The notes: generated by a model not told the origin, from the sequence alone. A stretch of 64,000 nt of DNA from Sinorhizobium kostiense (GCF_017874595.1 NZ_JAGILA010000002.1:744001-808000), one strand, 5' to 3'. Numbered from the stretch's first letter, positions 25,233 through 38,180 are shown. A program made the numbers and translations.

Positions 25233-26114
25233 GTGGACTGGGACGACGTCAGAGTGTTTCTCGCCGTGGCGCGGACGGGCCAGATCCTCGCCGCTTCCAA
25301 AAGACTCGGCATCAACCACGCGACGCTCAGCCGGCGCGTGACGGCGCTCGAGGAAACGCTGAAGACGCGGCTCCTCGTGCGGCGCCCGAACGGCTGCGAA
25401 CTCACGGCCGAGGGCGAGGTCTTCCTGGCGGCGGCCGAGCGCATGGAGACCGAAATGCTCGCGGCGCAATCGCAGATCGGCCGCATCGATACGGCGATCG
25501 CCGGCACTGTGCGCATCGGCGCGCCGGACGGCTTCGGCGTCTCTTTCCTGGCACCGCGCCTGGGGCGGCTGACGGCGCGCTATCCCGAGCTCAAGCTGCA
25601 GCTCGTGCCGGTGCCGCGCTCCTTCTCGCTGTCGCAACGCGAGGCCGACATCGCGATCACCATAGAGCGTCCGGAACAGGGGCGTCTGGTTTCGTCCAAG
25701 CTTACCGATTATACACTGGGGCTCTATGCATCGGCGGATTATCTTGCCGGTCACGGCGCACCGAAAACGGTCGACGAACTCAAAAACCATCCCAGGATCG
25801 GCTATGTCGAGGATCTGATCTTCACCCCCTCGCTGAATTTCTCCGCCGAGATCATGCGCAGCTGGGACGCTTCCTTCGAAATCTCGAGCGCCACCGGCCA
25901 GACCGAGGCGGTCCGCTCCAGCGCCGGCATCGGCATCCTGCACAACTACATCGCGCGGCAATATCCGGAACTCGTTCGCCTCCTCCCCGACACGGCGATC
26001 CACCGCGCCTACTGGACGACCTATCACGAGAGCGCGCGTGAGTTGGTGCGCGTGCGCACCGTCGTCTCGTTCCTACAGGAACTGGTGGCGGCGGAGCATC
26101 AGATCTTCGTGTGA
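25233..26114 (+). CDS. LysR-family regulator, divergent from mmsA
   Basis: A 293-aa LysR-type activator or repressor. The winged helix-turn-helix is in VFLAVARTGQILAASKRLGINHATLSRRVTALEETLKTRLLVRR. The effector domain is the two-lobed PBP2 fold from about residue 90. Start is GTG with AGGAG seven bases upstream; the ATG two bases earlier is out of frame. The 125-bp gap to mmsA is AT-rich with AATT repeats, where LysR boxes would be expected. Control of mmsA is inferred from the divergent layout only. Confidence 0.88.
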   Translation: MDWDDVRVFLAVARTGQILAASKRLGINHATLSRRVTALEETLKTRLLVRRPNGCELTAEGEVFLAAAERMETEMLAAQSQIGRIDTAIAGTVRIGAPDGFGVSFLAPRLGRLTARYPELKLQLVPVPRSFSLSQREADIAITIERPEQGRLVSSKLTDYTLGLYASADYLAGHGAPKTVDELKNHPRIGYVEDLIFTPSLNFSAEIMRSWDASFEISSATGQTEAVRSSAGIGILHNYIARQYPELVRLLPDTAIHRAYWTTYHESARELVRVRTVVSFLQELVAAEHQIFV

Positions 26115-26336
26115 AAAAATGGGATCACGATGATCTTAGGTCGGCCAGCCGAAATCATGAGGCGTGTGCAAGGTTAGGAGCGCCTCCGGGCGGAAAACCG
26201 CGCACACTTTTCCGCATCCCGCGCCAGCCATCCTTAACGCCGCCAATTCCCCGTCAGGGCGCACCGGGCAAAATTATCCGGTGGAAATCAATGGCGAACA
26301 GTTGAAACGGTGGCTGCCAGGCCGCCAACTCCCGCC

Positions 26337-29574
<3,238 letters not shown>

Positions 29575-29575
<1 letters not shown>

Positions 29576-29812
29576 CATGTGTCCCTAAATCGACCTCGAT
29601 TTAAGGACACAGACATGCGGCAATTCAAAGTGCTACAGCGACCTTTGCGCGTCCGATAAGACGCGCGGCGCTGTAGTGCATGTCTCCTTAAATCGACCTC
29701 GATCTAAGGACAAAGGCATGCGGCAATTCAAAGTGCTACAGCGACCTTTGCGCGTCCGATAAGACGCGCGGCGCTGTAGTGCATGTCTCCTCAAGTCGAC
29801 TTAGCTAAAGGC
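29575..29812. repeat. Tandem 103-bp RIME-like elements (two full copies and a third partial)
   Basis: Copy 1 is 29575-29677, copy 2 is 29678-29780, and a decayed third begins at 29781 and fades near 29812. Each full copy carries two palindromes: one built on CTTAAATCGA/TCGATCTAAGG, the other CTACAGCG...CGCTGTAG enclosing GCGCGTC/GACGCGC. The layout matches rhizobial RIME elements (about 100 bp, two palindromes), from memory of the literature. Copies 1 and 2 differ at only a few positions, so the duplication is recent. Related single copies lie at 10986 and 18681. Confidence 0.85.
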
Positions 29813-32800
29813 CAGATAAGCTTCAATGACGGCAGCGATCTGATCCGAATTCAGCGACCCCATCTGCGACTCCATCAAAGCATTGAGCTGGGCGCTGGTC
29901 AGGTTTGAAATGTCTTCCGTTGAAAGCCCCGCCACACCGGTCGAACTGAAGGACCCGACATCTTCCGTCGAGAAGGTGGCCAGATCCTCCGTGGTCAACG
30001 CGGCAACCTGTGCCGACGTCAGGGCGCTGACCTGTCCCGAAGTCAAGGCCTCGGCCTGCGCCGTCGTCAGGGCAGCGATGACTGCGGTGTTCAATCCGGA
30101 TACGGCGCCAGTGCTCAAGGCGACGATATCATCCGTGGAAAACTGGGCGATATCGTCCGCACCAAGTGCTGCGGCCTGTATGGCATTAAAGGCGGCGATC
30201 TGCGATGTTGACAGCGCCGCAACCTGGCCGGTGCTCATCGCCGCAACCTGGTTGTAGCTCAGCGAAGCGATCTGACTCGTCGTCAAGGCGGCGATCTGGT
30301 CGGTGGCGAGCGCCGCGACGAAACTCGTGATTAGTCCCTTTATCGCCGACGCGCCGATTGCCGCGAGTTCCGCCGTCGAGAACGTTGCCAAGTCGTCCGT
30401 CGAAAGGCCCGCGAGCCCAGCCGTACTCAAGGCGGCAATCTGGACGGTGGAAAGCGCATCGATCTGCTCAGCGCTCAGCGCCGCGACCTGGGTGCTGCTC
30501 AGCCCGGCAATGGCGGCCGTGCCCAAAGCCGCAATCTCCGAGGTGGAGAGCGTGGCGATGAAGTCGGTAGACAATCCCGAAATGGCCTTCGAACTGATCG
30601 CCGCCAGTTCCTCGGCCGAGAAGGTGGCGAGATCGTCTGCGGAGAGCCCGGCAAGTCCATCCGCGGTCAACGCGCCGATCTGACTGATGGAAAGTGCATC
30701 GATCTGCTCGGCGCTGAGCGCTGCCACCTGAGCGCCGGCCAGACCCGCAATACCGGCCGTGCTCAAGGCCGCAATCTGGCTCGTCGAGAGGGCCGCCATG
30801 TCATCGGTCCCGAGGACCGCCACCTGATTGGAGCCGAGAGCGGCGATCTGGGTCGTGGTCAGTGCCCCCACCTGATCGGTGCTCAAGGCCGCGATCTGCG
30901 CGGTGGAAAGGCCAGAAACGCCGGCCGTACCCAAGGCGGCGATCTGGCTCGTCGCGAGGGCCGCGATCGTGCTTGTCGATAGACCCGTTATGGCGCTTGC
31001 GCTGATCGCCGCTATATCAGCCGTCGAGAACGTCTCGAGGTCGTCTGTCCCGAGCGCGGCGATCTGTTGCGAACTCAGCGCTGCCACCTGACGAGGGGCC
31101 AAGGCCTCGACCTGGTCGATGCTCAACGCCGCGATCTGACCGGTGGAAAGACCTGCGATGCCGGCCGTGCCGAAGGCGGCTATCTGCTCGGTCGACAAGG
31201 CGGCAATCGTGCTCGTCGACAGGCCCGATATGGCGCTCGAACTGATGGCCGCGATTTCGGCGGTCGAGAACACGTTCAGGTCGTCCAGACCCAGTGCGGC
31301 AATCTGCATAGCGGTAAGCGACGCCACCTGGAGAGAGGTCAAGGCCTCAACCTGGTCGATGCTGAGGGCAGCGATCTGGTCGGTGGAAAGCCCGGCAATT
31401 GCTGCCGTTCCGATGGCCGCGATCTGGCTTGTCGAAAGGGCTGCCAGGTCGGCCGGGCCGAGGGCCGTAATCTGCTTCGAGCCGAGTGCGCCGAGCTGGA
31501 CCGCGGTCAGGGCCTCGACCTGCCCGGTGGTCAAGGCGGCGATCTGGCCGGTGGAAAGACCCGCGATTCCGGCCGCGCTCAAGGCGGCGATCTGCTCGGT
31601 CGATAACGCGGCCATCGTATTCGTAGCCAGACCCGATATGGCGCTGGAACCGATCGCCGCGATGTCGGCGGTCGAGAAGGCCTCCAGATCGTCCGTGCCT
31701 AAAGCCGCAATCTGGGCCGAACTCAACATTGCCACCTGCACGGAGGTCAGAGCCTCGATCTGATCGGCGCCCAGGGCAGCGATCTGGTCGGTGGAAAGAC
31801 CCTTGATGCCGGTTGCGCCCAGGGCGGCAATCTGGCTCGGAGAAAGGGCTGCTATGCCGCCGGTGCCCAGCGCCGCAACCTGCTTGGAGCCAAGGGCGCT
31901 GGCCTGCCTCGTCGAGAGCGCCTCGATCTGGTTCGTGGTCAATGCAGCGAGCTGGCCGGCCGATAGGCCCGCAATGCCGGCCGTGCTCAGAGCGGCGATC
32001 GTTTCGGTCGAAAGCGCTGCGATCGTGTCGGTGGACAGGCCCGCAACCGCACTCGAACCGAGTGCCCCGATCTCGGCGGCCGAGAACGCCGCCAGATCGT
32101 CCGGGCCGAGGGCTGCGACCTGGGTGGAGGTCAGAGCACCCACTTGAAGCGTGTTCAAGGCCTCGATCTGGTCGCCGCTCAAGGCAAAGATCTGTCCCGT
32201 GCTCAATCCGGCGATGCCCGCTGTACTCAAGGCAGCGATCTGGGCGGTCGAGAGAGCCGCCACGCCATCAGTGCCAAGTGCCGTGACCTGCTTTGAACCC
32301 AAAGCGGCGACCTGGTTCGTCATCAAAGCCTGGAGCTGCGCACTGGTCAGCGCAGCGGTCTGGCTGCTGGAGAGGCCGGCAATGGCCGCCGTGCTCAGGC
32401 CTGCGATCTGATCCGTCGAGAGGGCGGCGATCTTATCGCTGGACAGTCCGGCCACGGCACTCGAAGTGATTGCCGCGATATCGGCGGTCGAGAAGGTCGC
32501 CAAGTCGTCCGTGCTCAAGACGGCCATTTGCTGGGAACTGAGGGCACCGATCTGAGCGGCTGTCAGGGCCTCTATCTGGACATTGCTCATCGCGGCAATA
32601 TGCGTGGTCGTCAGTCCCGCTATGGCCGCCGTGCTCAGGGCGGCGATCTGATCGGTCGTGAGAGCCGCTATATAGTCGGTGCCAAGGGACGAGACGGAAC
32701 CGAGAGCGCTGATCTGGGTGGTGGTCAAGGCAGCCAGCTGATCGGTGCTCAAGGCAGCGATCTGCTTAGCCGTCAGCCCCGCAATGGCCGCGGTGCCCAA

Positions 32801-35800
32801 AGCGACGACCTGATCGGTCGAAAGCGCCGCGACCACGGCGGTCGACAGGCCGGATATCGCAGCCGCGCCGATCGCCGCGATATCGTTGGTGGAGAAGGTG
32901 GCTACGTCATCGGTACCGAAGGCCGCGAGCTGCGCGGCACTGAGCGTGCCGACCTGGGCGCTGGTCAAGGCCTCGGCCTGGCGGGTGCTCAGGGCAGCGA
33001 TCTGCCTGGTCGAAAGGCCCGCGATGGCGACCGCGCCCAGCGCGTCGATCTGGTCCGTCGAGAGGGCAGCCACGACCGCCGTGGTCAAACCCGCTATGGC
33101 GCCCGATCCGATGGCCGCAATGTCCTTGAGCGAGAAGGTCGCGATGTCGTCCGCCTCAAGGACCGCGAGTTGCGCAGAACTGAGCGCGGCGACCTGAGTC
33201 GGGGTCAGGGCCTCCACCTGATCGCTGCTCAGGGCAACCATCTGACCGGTGGAGAGTCCCGCAAGGCCAGCCGTGCTCAGAGCGGTAATCTGTGCCGCCG
33301 AGAGAGCCGCTAGACCGCCAGTGCCCAACGCACTCACTTGCGCCGAAGTGAAGGCAGCAAGCTGCAGGAGACCGAGGACTGCAATCTGATCGGTCGTCAA
33401 GGCGGCAATCTGGGCGGTCGAAAGACCTGCAAGGCCGGCCGTGCTCAGGGCGGCTATCTGGTCGGTGGAGAGCGCTGCCAAGGCGGCTGTCGTCAGGCCT
33501 GACATGGCGCTCGAACCGATTGCCGCAATGTCCTTGGTGGAAAAAGTAGCTATGTTGTCCGCTCCCAGCAGCGCCAGCTGCGCGGAGCTCAAACCGCCGA
33601 CCTGCACGGTGGTGAGGGCCCGGGCCTGCTCCGTACTCAGGGCAGCGATCTGTTTGGTGGAGAGACCCGCGATGCCTGACGTACTCAGGGCGGCAATCTG
33701 ACCGGCCGTAAGGGACGCTATATCGTCGGTGGCAAGCGCCGAGACCTGCACCGAAGTCAGCGCCGCCACCTGTCCAGTCGTGAGAGCCTTGATCTGGCCG
33801 GTGCTCACCGCCTCGAGCTGCTTGGTGGAGAGCCCGGCAATGGCAGCCGTGCTCAGGGCAGCGATCTGGTCGGTCGAGAGCGCCGCTATAGCAGATGTCG
33901 TCAGGCCCGAAACGGCACTTGAACCGATCGCAGCAATGTCCTTCGTCGAGAAGGTTGCTATGTCGTCCGCACCGATGACCCCGAGCTGCGTGGAAGTGAG
34001 CGCAGCGACCTGGACCGTGGTCAAAGCCTCCGTCTGCGCGGTGCTGAGCGCAACGAGCTGACTGGTGGAAAGTCCGGCTATCCCGGCCGTGCTCAATGCA
34101 GCGATCTGGCCGGTCGAAAGCGACGCCAGGACGGTCGTAGTCAGGCCGGAAATGGCGCTTGAGCCGATGGCTCCTATGTCCTTGATCGAGAATGTTGCCA
34201 GGTCGTCCGTTTCCAGCACCGCGAGCTGTGCAGCGCTGAGCGCGGCGACCTGAGTTGGGGTGAGGGCCTCGATCTGAACGGTGCTCAGAGCGATGATCTG
34301 CTTGGTGGAGAGGCCGGCAATGCCAGCCGGTTTAAGAGCGGCGATCTGGTCGTTCGACAGGACCGATATGTTGCTCGTGCCGAGCGCCGCAACCTGTGTC
34401 GAACTCAGCACCGCGAACTGCCTGGTGCTCAGAGCGGCAAGCTGTTCGGTGGCGAGTGCGGCGATCTGACCGGTGCCGAGCCCACTGATGCCAGCTGCAC
34501 TCAGGGCGGCGATCTGTTCGGAGGACAAGACCGCTATACTGTCCGTTCCAAGCGCTGCAACCTGCGTGGGACTAAGCACCGAAATCTGGTCGGTCCCCAA
34601 GGCGGCAATCTGAGCGGTACTCATCGCCTCGATCTGATTGGCGCTCAGGCCCCTGATGGCGGCCGTGCTCAGAGCCGCGATCTTTTCGGCGGAAAGCGCC
34701 GCTATGGTTTCGGTGGAAAGGCCCGATATGGCACTGGAACCGATCGCCGCGATCTCCGCGGTCGAGAAAGTTGTCACATCGTCGGCGTCCAGCGCTGCAA
34801 GCTGTGCGGAGCTCAGAACACCGACCTGCACAGAGGAAAAGGCCTCAACCTGGGCGGTGGACAAGGCCTCGATCTGATCCGTGCTCAGACCGGGGATACC
34901 CTTCGTGCTGAGGGCGGCAATCTGTCCCGTGGTAAGGGCAGCGACAGTATCGGTGGAAAGGCCCGATATGGCACTGGAACCGATCGCCGCGATATCCGCG
35001 GTCGAGAAGGTTGCTATGTCCTGCGCGTCGAACGCCGCGAGCTGTATCGAGCTGAAGGCGCCGACCTGCGTGGAAGACAGCGCTTCGACCTGAAGGGTGG
35101 ACAAGGCCACGACTTGATCCGTGGTCAGGCCGGCGACACCCTTGGCACTCAGGGCGGCAACCTGGTCCGTGGATAGAGCGGCGACATTGTCCGTGCTCAA
35201 GGCGGCGACCTGAGTCGAACTCAAGGTCCTGATTTGCGCCGTGGACAGTGCAGCAGACTGAAGGGTGGAGAGGATACCGATCTGCGTTGGCGTGAGGCTG
35301 GCGACCGCGCTCGTGCTCATGGCGGCGACCTGACCGGTCGAAAGCGCCGCCACCGTGCCCGTGGTGAGGCCGGCTACCGCTTTATCGCTGATTGCCGCGA
35401 TATCAGCGGTCGAGAATGTTCCGATATCGTCTGTCCCAAGCGCGGAAAGCTGTTTAGAACTAAGCGCCCTTACCTGCGACGCTGCGAGCGCTTCGGTCTG
35501 GCTGGTAGACAGGGCGGAAATCTGCGCCGTCGTCAGGCCCGCAATACCCTTCGTGGAGAGGGCGGCAATCTGGTCCGTGGTCAGGACCGCGACATTTCCC
35601 GTGCTCAAGGCCGCCACTTGCGTCGCACTCAAGGTCCTCACGTCTAACGCCGCCGTCTGGGCGGTCGACAAGGCGCCGATCTGTGCGGCAGTCAGGCTCG
35701 CGATTGCACTGGTGGTCAATGCGGCAATCTGATTGGTGGAAAGGACCGCAATAGCCTCAGTAGACAGGCCGGCGACGGCCTTGCTGGTGATCGCTGCGAT

Positions 35801-37108
35801 ATCGGCGGTGGAGAATACCGCTATGTCGTCGGTCCCGAGCGCCGCAAGCTGCCTCGAACTCAGCACCTTCACCTGTGCAACAGAGAGTGCCTCGGCTTGG
35901 AGCGGCGACAGAGCGGCGATCTGCGCCGTCGTCAGGCCAGAGACGGCCATTGTGTTCAGGGCAGCAACCTGATCCGTGGTGAGCGCCGCGATCGCCGCCG
36001 TGGAGAGGCCAGCTACGGCTCTGTCGGTGATCGCCGCTATGTCGAGGGTCGAAAACGTCGCGATCTCGTCCGTTCCGAATGCCGCAAGCTGCCGTGAGCT
36101 CAGCGCCTTTATCTGCAGGGCGGTCAGCGCTTCTGCCTGGGCGGTCGAAAGCGCATCGATCTGCACGGTCGTCAAACCCGTGACGCTCGTCGTGCTCAGG
36201 GCCGCGATCTGATCAGTCGACAAGACAGCGATATTGCCCGCGCCCAGGGCGGCGACCTGCACCGAACTCAACGTTCTGACCTGTCCGATCGACAGTGCCG
36301 CAGCTTGTCCGGTGGAGAGAACGCCGATCTGTTTGACCGTCAGGCTCGCGACCGCACTGGTGCTGAGGGCGGCAAGCTGAAGAGTGGAAAACGATGCGAG
36401 GGCTTCCGTGGACAGACCCCCTATGGCTTTGTTGCTGATCGCCGCAACGTCGCCGGTGGAGAATGCCGCGACGTCGTCCGTACCGAGCACCGCGAGCTGC
36501 CTCGAGCTCAACGCGCTGATCTGAAAGGAAGACAGTGCCTCGACCTGGGCGGTCGACAAGACCGCAATCTGTGCGGTCGTAAGCCCCGCGACCGCACTGG
36601 TGCTCAAGGCGGCGATCTGCTCGGTGGCAAGCGTTGCGATGACGCTCGTGGCAAGACCGGATACAGCCTTCCCGCCGATCGCCGCGATGTCGGCAGTCGA
36701 GAATGTTGCCAGGTTCTCGGGGCCGAGGGCCGAGAGTTGCAATGCGCTGAGGGCGCCTACCTGGGACGACTGCAGGGCCTCCGCCTGGACAGTCGTGAAG
36801 CTGCTGATCTGTACAGCGGTAAGCCCAGCGATCTGACCCGTGCCCAGGCTTTCAACGTCGAATTTGTCGAGGACTGCCAATTGATCGAGCGTCAGACCGA
36901 CTATGGCGCTGCGTGAGATGGCGCCGAGCTGCTGACTGCTGAGGGTATCGACATCCTCCGTATCAAGCGCCGCGATCTGCGCCGAAGAAAGTACGCTGAT
37001 CTGCTTCGTCGTGAGCGACGCCACATCTTCCGTCGTCCAGGCAGCAACGGCCGCAGTCGAGAGCGCTCGGATCTGGCTGGTGCTCAGGGAAGAAATGGTC
37101 GAGGTCAT
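29801..37108 (-). CDS. Giant octapeptide-repeat protein, 2,435 aa
   Basis: Nearly the whole protein is a tandem array of about 300 octapeptides with consensus I/V-A-A-L-S-T-x-Q. A longer period is laid over it: about 21 blocks carry the marker D-D-I-A-T-F-S-T-A-D-I-A-A-I followed by S-A-I-S-G-L, usually 10 octads (80 residues) apart and sometimes 18. There is no Sec signal, Cys or membrane helix; the start is MTSTISSLSTSQIRALST. Lys and Arg are rare, so the protein is acidic. The last 40 residues degenerate and end IEAYLAFS, which could be a type I secretion signal. The S-T-x-Q element resembles a helix capping box, so short-helix or solenoid folding is possible. AAAGG precedes the ATG. Function unknown; a surface or adhesive role is inferred. 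Confidence 0.85.
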   Translation of the reverse strand: MTSTISSLSTSQIRALSTAAVAAWTTEDVASLTTKQISVLSSAQIAALDTEDVDTLSSQQLGAISRSAIVGLTLDQLAVLDKFDVESLGTGQIAGLTAVQISSFTTVQAEALQSSQVGALSALQLSALGPENLATFSTADIAAIGGKAVSGLATSVIATLATEQIAALSTSAVAGLTTAQIAVLSTAQVEALSSFQISALSSRQLAVLGTDDVAAFSTGDVAAISNKAIGGLSTEALASFSTLQLAALSTSAVASLTVKQIGVLSTGQAAALSIGQVRTLSSVQVAALGAGNIAVLSTDQIAALSTTSVTGLTTVQIDALSTAQAEALTALQIKALSSRQLAAFGTDEIATFSTLDIAAITDRAVAGLSTAAIAALTTDQVAALNTMAVSGLTTAQIAALSPLQAEALSVAQVKVLSSRQLAALGTDDIAVFSTADIAAITSKAVAGLSTEAIAVLSTNQIAALTTSAIASLTAAQIGALSTAQTAALDVRTLSATQVAALSTGNVAVLTTDQIAALSTKGIAGLTTAQISALSTSQTEALAASQVRALSSKQLSALGTDDIGTFSTADIAAISDKAVAGLTTGTVAALSTGQVAAMSTSAVASLTPTQIGILSTLQSAALSTAQIRTLSSTQVAALSTDNVAALSTDQVAALSAKGVAGLTTDQVVALSTLQVEALSSTQVGAFSSIQLAAFDAQDIATFSTADIAAIGSSAISGLSTDTVAALTTGQIAALSTKGIPGLSTDQIEALSTAQVEAFSSVQVGVLSSAQLAALDADDVTTFSTAEIAAIGSSAISGLSTETIAALSAEKIAALSTAAIRGLSANQIEAMSTAQIAALGTDQISVLSPTQVAALGTDSIAVLSSEQIAALSAAGISGLGTGQIAALATEQLAALSTRQFAVLSSTQVAALGTSNISVLSNDQIAALKPAGIAGLSTKQIIALSTVQIEALTPTQVAALSAAQLAVLETDDLATFSIKDIGAIGSSAISGLTTTVLASLSTGQIAALSTAGIAGLSTSQLVALSTAQTEALTTVQVAALTSTQLGVIGADDIATFSTKDIAAIGSSAVSGLTTSAIAALSTDQIAALSTAAIAGLSTKQLEAVSTGQIKALTTGQVAALTSVQVSALATDDIASLTAGQIAALSTSGIAGLSTKQIAALSTEQARALTTVQVGGLSSAQLALLGADNIATFSTKDIAAIGSSAMSGLTTAALAALSTDQIAALSTAGLAGLSTAQIAALTTDQIAVLGLLQLAAFTSAQVSALGTGGLAALSAAQITALSTAGLAGLSTGQMVALSSDQVEALTPTQVAALSSAQLAVLEADDIATFSLKDIAAIGSGAIAGLTTAVVAALSTDQIDALGAVAIAGLSTRQIAALSTRQAEALTSAQVGTLSAAQLAAFGTDDVATFSTNDIAAIGAAAISGLSTAVVAALSTDQVVALGTAAIAGLTAKQIAALSTDQLAALTTTQISALGSVSSLGTDYIAALTTDQIAALSTAAIAGLTTTHIAAMSNVQIEALTAAQIGALSSQQMAVLSTDDLATFSTADIAAITSSAVAGLSSDKIAALSTDQIAGLSTAAIAGLSSSQTAALTSAQLQALMTNQVAALGSKQVTALGTDGVAALSTAQIAALSTAGIAGLSTGQIFALSGDQIEALNTLQVGALTSTQVAALGPDDLAAFSAAEIGALGSSAVAGLSTDTIAALSTETIAALSTAGIAGLSAGQLAALTTNQIEALSTRQASALGSKQVAALGTGGIAALSPSQIAALGATGIKGLSTDQIAALGADQIEALTSVQVAMLSSAQIAALGTDDLEAFSTADIAAIGSSAISGLATNTMAALSTEQIAALSAAGIAGLSTGQIAALTTGQVEALTAVQLGALGSKQITALGPADLAALSTSQIAAIGTAAIAGLSTDQIAALSIDQVEALTSLQVASLTAMQIAALGLDDLNVFSTAEIAAISSSAISGLSTSTIAALSTEQIAAFGTAGIAGLSTGQIAALSIDQVEALAPRQVAALSSQQIAALGTDDLETFSTADIAAISASAITGLSTSTIAALATSQIAALGTAGVSGLSTAQIAALSTDQVGALTTTQIAALGSNQVAVLGTDDMAALSTSQIAALSTAGIAGLAGAQVAALSAEQIDALSISQIGALTADGLAGLSADDLATFSAEELAAISSKAISGLSTDFIATLSTSEIAALGTAAIAGLSSTQVAALSAEQIDALSTVQIAALSTAGLAGLSTDDLATFSTAELAAIGASAIKGLITSFVAALATDQIAALTTSQIASLSYNQVAAMSTGQVAALSTSQIAAFNAIQAAALGADDIAQFSTDDIVALSTGAVSGLNTAVIAALTTAQAEALTSGQVSALTSAQVAALTTEDLATFSTEDVGSFSSTGVAGLSTEDISNLTSAQLNALMESQMGSLNSDQIAAVIEAYLAFS

Positions 37109-37334
37109 GCGTGAAAACCTTTGAGGTTTAATCGAGTTTTATGCAGGCCATCGCACGATCAGCCACGGTCGGCCGCTGACGAGTTCCCGCCGGCCCGGCG
37201 ACCGATGGCGGGCCTCTTTCCTGGCGACCACTGAAATCTCCACGCGGTACGGGCCATTCGCCTATACGCGAATTGGCTTGCCCGGGCCTGAAGCCGGTTC
37301 CGGAAACTGGAAAATAATCTGAACCGCCAAAACA

Positions 37335-37350
37335 CGAGAGAGGACTCTCG
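37335..37350 (-). terminator. Likely terminator of tRNA-His
   Basis: On the minus strand CGAGAG-TCCT-CTCTCG followed by TGTTTTGG. It lies 45 bp past the tRNA 3' end. The short 6-bp stem and weak T-run make it moderate evidence. Confidence 0.55.
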
Positions 37351-37394
37351 CGCTGTCAGTTGGCGCAGTAATAATGCTTACTGTTGAGGAGAAA

Positions 37395-37471
37395 TGGTAC
37401 GGTTGGGTGGTCTCGAACCACCGACCTCAGGTGCCACAAACCTGCGCTCTAACCAACTGAGCTACAACCGC
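37395..37471 (-). tRNA. tRNA-His (anticodon GTG)
   Basis: A 77-nt cloverleaf on the minus strand: acceptor GCGGTTG/CAACCGT, D arm GCTC/GAGC, anticodon stem CAGGT/ACCTG with loop TTGTGGC (anticodon GTG), T arm GGTGG-TTCGAGA-CCACC, and encoded CCA. Position 73 is A and G1 faces U72; the base before G1 is T, so the universal G-1:C73 identity pair is absent. This is the derived alphaproteobacterial form served by a specialised HisRS. Confidence 0.97.
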
Positions 37472-37568
37472 ACTCGGGGAGCGACCCTGAATTGCTTGGG
37501 TCGTCGCTTGGCGGCTCACATACGGTCACTCACACCGATTTGCAAGCCTTAAGTTCAGATTATCCAGC

Positions 37569-37599
37569 AAAAAGACCGGATGGCAAGCCACCCGGTCTT
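37569..37599 (-). terminator. Intrinsic terminator of the phasin gene
   Basis: Minus strand: AAGACCGG pairs with CCGGTCTT across a 12-nt loop that can itself pair (GGC/GCC), followed by TTTTTG-type sequence. It begins 32 bp after the phasin stop. Confidence 0.85.
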
Positions 37600-37631
37600 C
37601 GCAAATGACGTCGCTGGAAAAGCTCGACCGA

Positions 37632-38078
37632 TCAGGCGCGCTTGAAGTTGGACATCGCCTTTTCGGCTGCGTCCTTGCCGGGTTTCACAACGTTTTCGGC
37701 GATCTTGCGGGTTGCTTCCTGCATCGTCTTAGCCTGCTCGACGGTGAGTTCGGCCTGCTTGCGGATGTAGGACGTCTGCAGCTCAACGAGCTCGGAAACC
37801 GACTTCACGCCGAGCAGCTTCTCCATGTGCGAGAGCGAGTTTTCGGCATGGGTGCGCAGGGCGTCGATGGCCTTGAGGCCGAGCTCTACGGAGCCCGACT
37901 GGGCATTCTCAAAGGTCGCCTCGACGGTCTTCGTCGCTTCTTCGGCAGCGACCTTCATCTTGGCATAAGCCTCTTTCGACTGTGCTGCACCCTTCTCGGC
38001 GAAATCGCGGAAGGTATCGGCGAACTTGGACGGGTCAAAGGAAAGGGAAAAGGCGTCTTCCGTCTTTCTGGTAGCCAT
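37632..38078 (-). CDS. phaP: Phasin (polyhydroxybutyrate granule protein)
   Basis: A 148-aa helical protein of the phasin_2 family that coats polyhydroxybutyrate granules. The sequence is a long amphipathic helix set with no signal: FRDFAEKGAAQSKEAYAKMK, ATKTVEATFENAQSGSVEL, then LQTSYIRKQAELTVEQAKTMQEATRKIAE. Length and the Ala/Lys/Glu composition fit. Two TTGTGCA-x-TGCA direct repeats 73 bp and more upstream are likely operators for the granule-sensing repressor PhaR. A terminator follows, so the gene is monocistronic. Confidence 0.92.
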   Translation of the reverse strand: MATRKTEDAFSLSFDPSKFADTFRDFAEKGAAQSKEAYAKMKVAAEEATKTVEATFENAQSGSVELGLKAIDALRTHAENSLSHMEKLLGVKSVSELVELQTSYIRKQAELTVEQAKTMQEATRKIAENVVKPGKDAAEKAMSNFKRA

Positions 38079-38150
38079 GGCATGCGCTCCTTGGTGTGGC
38101 CCTCTTGAGAGGCGCCTTGGTGAGTGGTGCCGATCTTATAGTCGATTTTT

Positions 38151-38180
38151 TTGTGCATTGCAACATCTTTGTGCAGTGCA
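38151..38180. promoter_or_regulatory. Two direct TTGTGCA(T/G)TGCA repeats, probable PhaR operators
   Basis: TTGTGCATTGCA (38151-38162) and TTGTGCAGTGCA (38169-38180) are 18 bp apart start to start. TGC/GCA-rich repeats upstream of phasin genes are the known targets of PhaR in other alphaproteobacteria. Both sit just upstream of phaP, where they would block the promoter. Confidence 0.6.

Noticed and set aside
29883..36916. Long open frames on the plus strand opposite the giant gene (Ala/Val/Glu/Arg-rich repeats)
   Set aside because: They are mirror images of the octapeptide repeat: a repetitive high-GC gene without stop-prone codons leaves the other frames open. No ribosome sites, and they break into many pieces.
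29801..37108. Repeat array considered as a CRISPR array or satellite DNA
   Set aside because: The period is in codon multiples, variation is concentrated at tolerated residues, the frame stays open for 7.3 kb, and there are no spacers or cas genes.
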